A DNA stretch of 64,000 bases from Phycisphaeraceae bacterium (GTDB lineage: Bacteria > Planctomycetota > Phycisphaerae > Phycisphaerales > Zrk34), in NCBI GenBank assembly GCA_028282805.1, contig JANQHD010000019.1:1-64000 (forward strand), written 5' to 3'. The position numbers were made by a program, and so were the translations under genes. The notes beneath the pieces were generated by a model, which saw only the letters and a list, made by a program, of their open reading frames with translations, made no database searches and was not told where the DNA came from. Below are positions 26,456 through 34,481 of the stretch, one piece after another. Every line of letters begins with the position of its first letter. The stretch's first letter is position 1.

Positions 26456-28324
26456 ATGGCAAGCCCGCCCGACCAAATCGAGAAAATTCTCCAGATTTCT
26501 CACCCCGTGCTCGACACGGCCTGCTGCCAGGCCCTGGGCACGGCGGACCGGGCAACCGAAAAGCGCTTGATCGAGGCCCTGATGGCCCGTAACCGGCCCG
26601 CAGGCCTGCGTGGGCTCGTCCAACGGTTCGATCGGTTGGCCGGTGAGAGCCAGCGATGGCTGCTGGACAAAACCGACCTGCTCGCCGGGGCGATCCGCCA
26701 CGCGGCGACCGAGGGCGACGGCGACGCCCAGGCCAACGCGATCGAGATGGTCAGCCGCAGCGGCGATTGTTCGCTGGCGTACCTGCTGGCCCTGCAGATG
26801 AGCGAGGGCGACGGCACGCACCGGCGTGCCGCGGCCGACGGCTTGCTGCGGATGGCACGCCGAACCGTGATGAGCGCTGAAGCCGGCAGTGACGAGCCAC
26901 GGCGGCGTTACGCGCAGGTGCTCGCGGCGGTGGCCGAGGCGTGCGCCTGCTTCCACCAGCACCGCCGGCGGGACGTGCTGCTGGCGGCGATGTGCTTTCT
27001 GCCGGTGCTCGACCCGCGTGTGCGGCGGCACCTGACCGACCGCCGGGCGTCGGCTTACGCGGTTGTGGGCGAGCTGCTGACGCTCGAAAGCAACCCGCTG
27101 GCGGCGCGGGCCCTGCTGCCGATGGCGGGGGTGGACACCATGCGCGAGCCGGTCGAGCGGGCGCTGGGCCGGCCCGAGGCCGCCCAGCAGGTGTCGGCGA
27201 TGCTGCAGTTGAGCCACCTGCTGGTCGCGCCGGCGGTCCGCGCCACGGTGCGCGGCGTCGAACGCTGCGAACACCTCGTGGTCAAACGCGCCCGGCTCGA
27301 CGAGCCGACGCAACGGCGGATGCCGCGCTGGCTGGCGACGCTGGCGCTCGACACCCCCACGCGCATCCGCGCCCTGTCGGACATCGCGTGCAGCGGCGAC
27401 CGCTTCGCCCGGCTGATGTGCCTGCGGGAGCTGATGCGCAGCGAGACCGAGCACGCCGACGAGGCCGTGGGCGTGATGTGCTTCGACGCCGACGCCGCGA
27501 TCGCCCGCGTCGCGATCCGGCACCTGCTGCGCCGGCGGTGGGCGGGCCTGTCGCGCCTGATGGTACGGCTGGTCGGCAGCGAACACGAACAGGTCCGGCA
27601 ACTCGCCGAGCAGCAACTGGCGCCGGTGGGCTTCGAGCGCTACTGGGCGAACTGGTCGCGCATGTCGCGCGAGCAGCGCACCTCGGCCGGGCGGGCCTTG
27701 ATGAAGATCGACCGCAACTTCCTCCACAAGCTGCTGGCGAAGATGAACGACCCCGCCGGCGACCACCGCCACCAGGCGGTGCAGGCGGCCCGGCTGCTCG
27801 GGCAGCAGACGTACTTCGAAGACCGCCTGATCGAGCTGGTCGCCGACGACGACGCCAAGGTCGCCGCGTCGGCGGCGCGGGCGCTGGGGCGGTTGGGTGA
27901 CAGCGAACAAGCCATGGCCGCGCTGGAACACGCCCTCGATCACGACGACGACCGCGTGCGTTCCAACGCCATCGAGTCGTTGCAGGAGGCTCAGCGCATC
28001 GCCCTGTTCGGCACGCACCTCGAGCGGATCAGCGGCGGGGCGGGCAACCGCAGCCGGGCCACGGCGATCCGGGCGCTGATGCAGATGCCCGTCGCCGAAG
28101 GCGTGCCGGCCCTCGAACGGATGCTCGCCGACCGCGACGACCGTCACCGCACCAGCGCGCTGTGGGTCGTCGAGCACCTGGGCTTGCTGGGCGTGGTCGG
28201 GCAGGTCGCCGAGCTGGCCAAGGCCGACCCCGACCCGCGTGTGCGCGGCCGGGCGCTGCGCGTGGTGCGGCAGATGGCGGCCGAGGTCAAACACGGCGGC
28301 GCGGCGCAGGGGGTGGCGACATGA
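26456..28324 (+). CDS. HEAT-repeat protein
   Basis: The 622-residue protein is all alpha-helical. The C-terminal half clearly shows HEAT/PBS-lyase-like repeats of about 30 residues, such as DDDAKVAASAARALGRLGD, HDDDRVRSNAIESLQEAQR and PDPRVRGRALRVVRQMA. No signal peptide or membrane helix is present, so it should be cytoplasmic and act as a binding scaffold. Its stop overlaps the next start by 4 bp (ATGA). The pair converges on the pilus operon. The partner is unknown. Confidence 0.8.
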   Translation: MASPPDQIEKILQISHPVLDTACCQALGTADRATEKRLIEALMARNRPAGLRGLVQRFDRLAGESQRWLLDKTDLLAGAIRHAATEGDGDAQANAIEMVSRSGDCSLAYLLALQMSEGDGTHRRAAADGLLRMARRTVMSAEAGSDEPRRRYAQVLAAVAEACACFHQHRRRDVLLAAMCFLPVLDPRVRRHLTDRRASAYAVVGELLTLESNPLAARALLPMAGVDTMREPVERALGRPEAAQQVSAMLQLSHLLVAPAVRATVRGVERCEHLVVKRARLDEPTQRRMPRWLATLALDTPTRIRALSDIACSGDRFARLMCLRELMRSETEHADEAVGVMCFDADAAIARVAIRHLLRRRWAGLSRLMVRLVGSEHEQVRQLAEQQLAPVGFERYWANWSRMSREQRTSAGRALMKIDRNFLHKLLAKMNDPAGDHRHQAVQAARLLGQQTYFEDRLIELVADDDAKVAASAARALGRLGDSEQAMAALEHALDHDDDRVRSNAIESLQEAQRIALFGTHLERISGGAGNRSRATAIRALMQMPVAEGVPALERMLADRDDRHRTSALWVVEHLGLLGVVGQVAELAKADPDPRVRGRALRVVRQMAAEVKHGGAAQGVAT

Positions 28325-28749
28325 CCGAGTGGTTCGAAACCCTGGCGATCGTGCCCGAGTGGCGCAAGGACGTGACGTGGTGGCCCGACGGCCCGTCGAT
28401 CCCGCTGGCGCCGCTGGTGTGGGCCATGCGCCTGATGGGCGCGGCGATCCTGCTGTACATCGGCTCGCACGCGTGGCGCCGGTTGCGTGTGCGGCTGTCG
28501 CCGCTGTGGGCGTTCGACCGGGCCGCGCGGCAGATGGGCTTGCGCCCCGTCGACCGGTGGGTGCTGTGGCGTGCGGCGAAAACCGAGGGCCTGACCAGCC
28601 CGCTGACGCTCCTGGTCTGCGCCGCCACGCTCGAACACCACGCCGAGTCGATCTGCCAGCGGGGCGAACAGCAGGGCGGCGCGGCGATGAAAAAAGCACG
28701 CCGTCTGGCGGACGGCGTGCTGGCGGTGCGTCGAGAGTTGTTCGGCTGA
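28321..28749 (+). CDS. Unknown membrane protein coupled to the HEAT-repeat gene
   Basis: This 142-residue protein has one clear helix (PLVWAMRLMGAAILLYIGS, about residues 30-50) followed by a basic region and a helical cytosolic tail (MGLRPVDRWVLWRAAKTEGL, TLLVCAATLEHHAES) that could be a small four-helix domain. It is coupled to the HEAT-repeat gene by a 4-bp overlap, so the two probably act together, the scaffold being recruited to the membrane. Its stop abuts that of the 644-residue pilus-operon protein with no gap. Confidence 0.72.
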   Translation: MTEWFETLAIVPEWRKDVTWWPDGPSIPLAPLVWAMRLMGAAILLYIGSHAWRRLRVRLSPLWAFDRAARQMGLRPVDRWVLWRAAKTEGLTSPLTLLVCAATLEHHAESICQRGEQQGGAAMKKARRLADGVLAVRRELFG

Positions 28750-30684
28750 TCAGGCGCCGTAGTCGTCGTCGAAGCCGTCGTCGTACCCTTCTTCGTACCC
28801 GTCGCTCTCGCCGCCTCGGTCGAAGCCACCGTCCAGCTCACGCAGCAACTCGGGGTCGATCGTGTCGAAGTCCGGCACGAGTTCCTTGGTCAGCTTCTCG
28901 ATCCGCTGGCGGTCGCGCAGCTCGAGCAGCTCGACCACCCGGCCGTCCTTGATGCCGATCAAACGCGTGGTGGTGTCGGTCAGGCCGCGGCCGAACCCGC
29001 CGGACAGCTTGTGGTCGAAATCGAAATCGACCACGACGACACCGGTGCCGAAGTCGAGTTGCCCCGCGGCGCCGACGGTGTTGCCGGCCAGCGGCACGGG
29101 CTGGGCGGGGCCGCCGACCAGGTCGCCGGGCTCGACGTCGAACTCCGCGGTCTGGTACGAGCCGTTGAAGAACTTCCACACCTTGATCTTGCCCGACCGC
29201 GCGTTCTTGCTCGAGCCGGCCAGGAAGTAATACATCGTGTCGGGCGTCTCGACCGGCCGGGTCCAGTCCGACCACTCGCCGCGCCGCACGAGTTGCGTGG
29301 CGCGTTCGGCTTGCACCTCGGGCAGCTTCAAGCCGAACATCGGGTTGATGAACACCACGCGCATCCGGTAGCGGTAGGTCTTGCCCGGCTCGACGTACAG
29401 GTCGTTGGCCAGCACGGCCAGGTCGTTGGCGCCGAACGGGTTGGACGAGTCGCCGTTCGCGTCATCGTTGAACCCGGCGCCGGCCAGCTGGTCGCGGAGT
29501 TGTTCGCGTGCGACCTTGATCTTGGCCCCGACCGTCCGCAGCTCTTCTTGCAGGCGCTGGACGCGCACCGCCTGGGAGCGTGGCAACCGTTGGCCGCGTT
29601 CCTGGAGCTTCTTCTGGCGGTCCATCAGCGGCTTGAGCAGCCGGGCGATCCGCTGCTCGTCTTCCTTCAGCTTCTCGAGGTCTTCGAGGGTGTACTCGAC
29701 CACGTCGGGGTCTTCGTTGGCGTTGTTGACCAAATTGGGCACGGCCAGCAGGCCGGTGTCCTTGGGCTTCTCGGGGCGCGGGATGTCCGGCGGCAGCCAC
29801 GGGTTCTTGCCCTTTTCGAGGGGGTAGAACGCCGGCTTGGTCAAGTCCTTGCGGCGGCCGCGCAGCTCGGTGACCAGGCTGCCCAGCGCGGCGCGGGTGA
29901 CCTGGCCGCTGGCCAGCACCTCGCGGTACGAGGTGCGGTCCGGCATCCGGCTCACGAGCGTCGCTTGCCCCCACGTGCCGTCGGGCAGCAGCTCCTGCCG
30001 TTCGACCTCGACGTCCGCGATCGCGCTGAGCGTCTGCCACAACTGGGCGGGCACCGCCTGCATGTTCTCGGGGGTGCCGGTCTTGTACTGCTCGATGATG
30101 TGGCCGACCTTCACACGCCCGGCGATCGACACCCAGCGCAGGTCGTACGGCGGCTTGGTGCCGATGATCCTGATCAGTTCCAGCTGCCCGGTGCGCTCGG
30201 CCGCCGACACCAGCGCCGCGGCGTCGACCGTGCTCTGGCCCGCACGCACGTTGATGTGGTCGACCGCGGGCAGGTCCACGAAGTGGTAGGGCCGCTGCTG
30301 GATCTCGGTCCCGCCGGCGCCGATGTTCAGCGAGCTTTGGGTCAGGCTGCCGACCATCAGGCGGTCCGCCGAGTCGTCGGCGCCCACCGGCGTGAGCAGC
30401 CGCTGCTGCTTCTCGGCGTACTGCGACATGTAATCCGGCAGCTTGTCACGCACCTCTTTCAAATCGTCGGGGACCGGCATCTCGAGCTTACGCTCGAGCA
30501 CCTCGGCCCGTTCCTTGATCTTGTCGTCGGCCTCGCTCGTGGAAACCTGCGCCCCGCTCATGTTCACGGTGATCTTGCCCAGCAGCACGAACATCACCAG
30601 GCACACCAGTAAGAAGAGAACGCCGACGCCGAGCACCGCCTTCTCGGCGTGCTGCTCGAAGATGTTGATGTCCTTCAGTTTCAT
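28750..30684 (-). CDS. Third protein of the PilM operon, membrane-anchored, acidic tail
   Basis: The 644-residue protein has one N-terminal helix (about 15-37), so the rest is periplasmic. A coiled coil (EDLEKLKEDEQRIARLLKPL and following, about 330-400) and beta-rich segments follow. The tail from about residue 620 is rich in Asp, Gly and Tyr and ends FDDDYGA. I know no family for it. By position behind PilM and a PilO-like gene it may play a PilP- or GspC-like linking role to the secretin, but this is inference. CAGGAG lies 7 bp before the ATG. Confidence 0.7.
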   Translation of the reverse strand: MKLKDINIFEQHAEKAVLGVGVLFLLVCLVMFVLLGKITVNMSGAQVSTSEADDKIKERAEVLERKLEMPVPDDLKEVRDKLPDYMSQYAEKQQRLLTPVGADDSADRLMVGSLTQSSLNIGAGGTEIQQRPYHFVDLPAVDHINVRAGQSTVDAAALVSAAERTGQLELIRIIGTKPPYDLRWVSIAGRVKVGHIIEQYKTGTPENMQAVPAQLWQTLSAIADVEVERQELLPDGTWGQATLVSRMPDRTSYREVLASGQVTRAALGSLVTELRGRRKDLTKPAFYPLEKGKNPWLPPDIPRPEKPKDTGLLAVPNLVNNANEDPDVVEYTLEDLEKLKEDEQRIARLLKPLMDRQKKLQERGQRLPRSQAVRVQRLQEELRTVGAKIKVAREQLRDQLAGAGFNDDANGDSSNPFGANDLAVLANDLYVEPGKTYRYRMRVVFINPMFGLKLPEVQAERATQLVRRGEWSDWTRPVETPDTMYYFLAGSSKNARSGKIKVWKFFNGSYQTAEFDVEPGDLVGGPAQPVPLAGNTVGAAGQLDFGTGVVVVDFDFDHKLSGGFGRGLTDTTTRLIGIKDGRVVELLELRDRQRIEKLTKELVPDFDTIDPELLRELDGGFDRGGESDGYEEGYDDGFDDDYGA

Positions 30685-30708
30685 CGCACTGCTCCTGTGG
30701 GTCGCTGA

Positions 30709-32169
30709 TCAGGCGCCGTAGTCGTCGTCGTAGCCGTCGCCGTAGTCGTCGCCGTAGTCGCCTGATCCGCCGCTGTCGTAACCGTCGCCGCTCGGGGCGA
30801 TCGGCGCGCCCTGCGCGTCGGTCGCGGTGGGCACGAAGTTCTCGTCGCGGGGTTGCAGGCCGAGCTGCCAGCGGACCTGGTCGGGCATCAGGCCCGGGTC
30901 GAACTTCTCGAGCATGTTGCCGGCCACCTCTTCGTTGGTGTGGCCGGCCGTCCAACGCCGCATCCACAGCGACTGGACCGCCACCTCCACCACCGCGACG
31001 TTGATGTTGTTGCCGTAGAGCTTGTTCTTCTCGGTCAACGCCAGTTCCTGATCCAACGCCGTGACCTTCGAGATGATGGGCGTGAGCAGGTTGGCCTCGG
31101 CGAACGCGTTGAGCACCGTCGGCAGCTGGTCCATGTCCACCACCATCACCACGTTCGCCTGGCGCACGTCGTACAGCTGGTTGGAGGTCCGGCCGGTCTG
31201 CGACACGGCGAAGTTGTTCGGCAGCGGCGTGCTCGGGTCGGCGACCGTCGGCTCGGGGCCCTGCGGCACGCGGTGCGCGATGCCGAGGTAGCGCGGGTCG
31301 ACCTGGATGCTGATCAGTTCCTTGACCGGGTTGGACAGGACCGAGCCGGCCGTCTTGTTGTTCGCGTGGACGATCGCGTTGACGATGTCTTCCTGGACCC
31401 AGAAGTTCATCTGGATTTCCCACGACTGGGCGGGGGTGGGTTCGATGTCCTTGATCACAATCGCCGGGACGGTGAAGATCGACGGGTTGACCTGCTGGTC
31501 GCTCTCGCCCACGAGCAGCACCGGCGCGGGCGCGGCGTACATCTGAAACTGCGACAGCTGCTTCTTCAGCTCTTCGATGTACTTTTCCGCCCGTTGCTTG
31601 AGCTTGGCCTCGCGCTCCTCGGCCGAGGTGGGCAGGATCTCGTTGGCCGCGGGCGCGACCTTGACCGCGATCTCCTCTTTCTTGGGCGGGATGCCCGAGA
31701 CCAGCCGAGCGTGCAGCGCCTGGAGCTGTTTTTCGTACTGCTCTCTGATGCGGTAGCGCTGGCCCTCCTCGGCGTCGGGGAAGAAGCCCTCGATCAGCTG
31801 CTCGTGGGCGAACGCGCCGCCGAGGCCGTCGCGGTTGAGCTCGACCACCCGCTTGGACAACCGGTCGAAGTTGCCGGTCATCTGGTTGTAGATCTTGCTC
31901 ATCTCCTTGACGACGCTCTCGTTGATCGCCAGCCGGATTCCGATGGTCGGTTGTTCCGGGTCGTTGTTCGGCACCTCGACGGTGTTGTGGGTCATCCGCT
32001 CGAGCTGCTTGCTGAACTTGGCCTTGGCCTCGAGCTTATCCCTGCTCTTGGCGCGCGCGGGCATGATCAGCCAGAACGGGGCGCTGATGCAGGCGAGCAT
32101 GATGATCACGCACGCGACGTTGACGGGGTTGGCCTTGATCCAGTTGAGAATTTCTTTGAGTATCGGCAT
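30709..32169 (-). CDS. PilO-position pilus/secretion assembly protein, acidic tail
   Basis: The 486-residue protein has a single helix near residues 17-38, a helical periplasmic stretch, and a C-terminal domain with repeated strand patterns (NVVMVVDMDQLPTVLNAFAEA) that fits a ferredoxin-like fold of PilO. It lies directly downstream of the PilM-PilN fusion with 3 bp between the genes, in the usual pilO position. It is more than twice the length of typical PilO. The tail (about 460-486) consists of Gly, Asp and Tyr repeats ending DDDYGA. GGAGGG within the end of the previous gene serves as its ribosome binding site. Confidence 0.68.
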   Translation of the reverse strand: MPILKEILNWIKANPVNVACVIIMLACISAPFWLIMPARAKSRDKLEAKAKFSKQLERMTHNTVEVPNNDPEQPTIGIRLAINESVVKEMSKIYNQMTGNFDRLSKRVVELNRDGLGGAFAHEQLIEGFFPDAEEGQRYRIREQYEKQLQALHARLVSGIPPKKEEIAVKVAPAANEILPTSAEEREAKLKQRAEKYIEELKKQLSQFQMYAAPAPVLLVGESDQQVNPSIFTVPAIVIKDIEPTPAQSWEIQMNFWVQEDIVNAIVHANNKTAGSVLSNPVKELISIQVDPRYLGIAHRVPQGPEPTVADPSTPLPNNFAVSQTGRTSNQLYDVRQANVVMVVDMDQLPTVLNAFAEANLLTPIISKVTALDQELALTEKNKLYGNNINVAVVEVAVQSLWMRRWTAGHTNEEVAGNMLEKFDPGLMPDQVRWQLGLQPRDENFVPTATDAQGAPIAPSGDGYDSGGSGDYGDDYGDGYDDDYGA

Positions 32170-32172
32170 GGT

Positions 32173-34197
32173 TTACCCTCCGTAGTCGTCGCCGCTGGAG
32201 TCGTCGGTCGATTCGCCTTCCTGGCCGGGCAGGGGCGGCATCGGGTCGCCGGGCTTGGCGCCGGGCGGACGCAGCGCGACCTTCCAGGTGATGGTGAACG
32301 CCCAGCCCTCGGAGATGAGCTGGTTTTTCGGCAGGTACTTGCGGTAGTCTCCCGCATCGGCGCCGGCCATCGCGCCGCCGCCATCGCCCCAGTCGCTGAA
32401 ATCGTCGAACTCATCGATGCTGCCGATGTTGAGCTGCGGGGCCTGGAAAGCGGCCTCGGTGGCGGCCTCGGCGTCGCCCGCCTTCGCGATCTTGGGGATC
32501 TTCCGCAAGCGGTTGAGCTTCACGTCGGTGATCACGTAGGGGCGGTTCTCGCGATCGGCGTTGTCCTTGAGGTACTTCATGAAGTGCTGGTGCAGCAGGT
32601 TCTCGGCGTTGGTGTTCGGCGTGGAACCGGTCAGCTGCACGGCGTAGGTTGGCCGGTAGGCATCCCACTCCGCTGCGCTGCCGCCCTCGGAGTCGGCCGA
32701 GGGGCTCGAGGTTTGCCCCAGGCCGGACTCGTAGGTGATGACCACCTCGTCGATGAGGACCTGGTTGCGCTGGTCCGGCTCGATCTGGTTGATGCCGGGG
32801 TAATCGCCGTCGACGATCGGCGGCTGCGGGTTGATCGCGTGGGCGGCCTCGTCGATGTCCCGCACGATGCACGCCGAGACGTTGTTGTACTCGAACATGT
32901 TGATCATGTTTTTCGCGAGGTCGGCGGGGTTCTCGGTCTTGATGCTCTCGAGCTTGTTGGCCTGCTCGGCGGCCCGCGTCATGACCTGCTTGGCGTACGC
33001 GGTCTTTGGGTTGTTCTCGTCGTTGGCCATGGACTTGACGGTCGCGCCGAAGGCGACGCCCACGCCCAGCAGCGCCGCGGCCGCCGCGCCGGCGAACCAC
33101 GGCTGCTTCGCCCGCCACATCTGCTTGCGGATCATGTCCTTCGGCAACAGGTTGCAGCTGACCGACTCGAGGCCCAGGCCCTGCAAGGCCAGCCCGTACG
33201 CCGGCGCCAGCGTCAGCGCCTGGTCGGCGAACGACGAGGCCTGCTTGCCCGTCACGTCGATCTGCTTGAACTGGTCGAGCCGGCGGACGTCGATCTGCAG
33301 CTGCTGCTTGAGGAACGTCTGCAGGCCCGGCAGGCGGAACGTCGAGCCGAGGCCGATCAGCCGGCCCAGCTCCGCGCCGCGGTGCAGCGACTGGTAGTAG
33401 CCCAGCGACTTCTGCACCTCCTGCACGAGGTCGACGAACACCGGGCGCATGGCCTGGAAGATCTGGCGGGCGTACTTGCTGCTGGTGGCCTCGCGTTTGA
33501 GCTTCTCGGCCTTGGAGTGGCTGAGCTTGAAGCTGTGCACCAGCGCCTCGGTGAACTGGTTGCCGCCGATGGGGATCGTGCGGAGCCACACGTCGTCGCG
33601 CTCGGTGATGATCAGCTCGGTGGACTGGGTGCCGATGTCCATCAGCACGGTGCCGTCGGGCAGGTCCTTGAGCTTGTGGTCGTAGTTCAGCGCGTTGAAC
33701 ACGGCGATGGGCGAGAGCATCACGCCGTGGGTGGGGATGCCGGCCTGCTTGAAGTTCTCCAGCCAGGGCCCGACCCGCTCCTTGGTCATCGCGAAGATGC
33801 CGACCTCCACGTCCGGCGAGTCGGGGTCGGCGAAGACCTGGTAGTCCCACTCGACCTGCTCGATGGGGAAGGGGATCTGCTGGACCGCCTCGTACTTGAC
33901 GATGTCGGGGATCTGCTTGGGCTCGACCGGCGGGAGCTTGGCGAAGCGGGCGAAGGCCATGTGCCCCGGCACGGAGACGATGACCGTGCTTTTCTTCACC
34001 TCGTACTTGGCGATGAACTGGTCGAGCGCGACGCGGATCGTTTCGTTCATGTCCGTGTCGGGCGCGGTCAGGACGTGCTTGTGGGGGATGACTTCGAAGT
34101 CTGCGACGGAGATGTCGTCGCCGTCGCGCTTGAGGTGGATCGCCTTCACGGCGTTAGCGCCGACTTCGATGCCCCAACAATCGTTCGCACTGGGCAT
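32173..34197 (-). CDS. pilM: PilM-PilN fusion protein, type IV pilus/secretion assembly
   Basis: Residues 1 to about 350 are an actin-like ATPase of the PilM/GspL type: CWGIEVGANAVKAIHLKR, a PilM-like block at TVIVSVPGHMAFARFAKLPP, and LMDIGTQSTELIITE and LIGLGSTFRLPGL for the nucleotide site. A helix at about 364-386 follows, then a periplasmic part, the layout expected for PilN fused behind PilM. At 674 residues it is about the sum of the two. ATG 34197 is supported by AGGAGG. The C-terminus ends SSGDDYGG, like its operon partners. It should link the cytoplasmic motor to the inner-membrane platform. Confidence 0.85.
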   Translation of the reverse strand: MPSANDCWGIEVGANAVKAIHLKRDGDDISVADFEVIPHKHVLTAPDTDMNETIRVALDQFIAKYEVKKSTVIVSVPGHMAFARFAKLPPVEPKQIPDIVKYEAVQQIPFPIEQVEWDYQVFADPDSPDVEVGIFAMTKERVGPWLENFKQAGIPTHGVMLSPIAVFNALNYDHKLKDLPDGTVLMDIGTQSTELIITERDDVWLRTIPIGGNQFTEALVHSFKLSHSKAEKLKREATSSKYARQIFQAMRPVFVDLVQEVQKSLGYYQSLHRGAELGRLIGLGSTFRLPGLQTFLKQQLQIDVRRLDQFKQIDVTGKQASSFADQALTLAPAYGLALQGLGLESVSCNLLPKDMIRKQMWRAKQPWFAGAAAAALLGVGVAFGATVKSMANDENNPKTAYAKQVMTRAAEQANKLESIKTENPADLAKNMINMFEYNNVSACIVRDIDEAAHAINPQPPIVDGDYPGINQIEPDQRNQVLIDEVVITYESGLGQTSSPSADSEGGSAAEWDAYRPTYAVQLTGSTPNTNAENLLHQHFMKYLKDNADRENRPYVITDVKLNRLRKIPKIAKAGDAEAATEAAFQAPQLNIGSIDEFDDFSDWGDGGGAMAGADAGDYRKYLPKNQLISEGWAFTITWKVALRPPGAKPGDPMPPLPGQEGESTDDSSGDDYGG

Positions 34198-34481
34198 GGG
34201 TATGGGCCTCCTGAGGGTCGGTGGTGGCCTCGTGGCTCTGGTCGCGAACCGGTGAGCGGCCGTGGCTTCCAACACACCCGGCACTTGCCGTCGGGCGCAA
34301 GGGTTGGTGGCCGCTATCTCCGATCGCGTTCGGCCACAGGTGGGGGCGGGCTCGCGCCCGCGTCCATCCCTGCGCCTCATTTAACCGGCGCGGGCGCCGC
34401 AGGTCAAGCATCCGCCGCGCGTAAATCTTGCCGCCGCCGTCCCTTGACGTGCCGCCGGCTGGTCACGAACATGCTCCGGCC
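34198..34481. promoter_or_regulatory. Divergent intergenic region between the PilM operon and argS
   Basis: This 284-bp stretch separates two divergent transcription units and must carry both promoters, but I cannot pick out convincing -35 and -10 pairs in this GC-rich DNA. The ORFs that extend into it from either side have no coding character here. CAGGAGGCC at 34208-34216 on the minus strand is the ribosome binding site of pilM. Confidence 0.4.
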
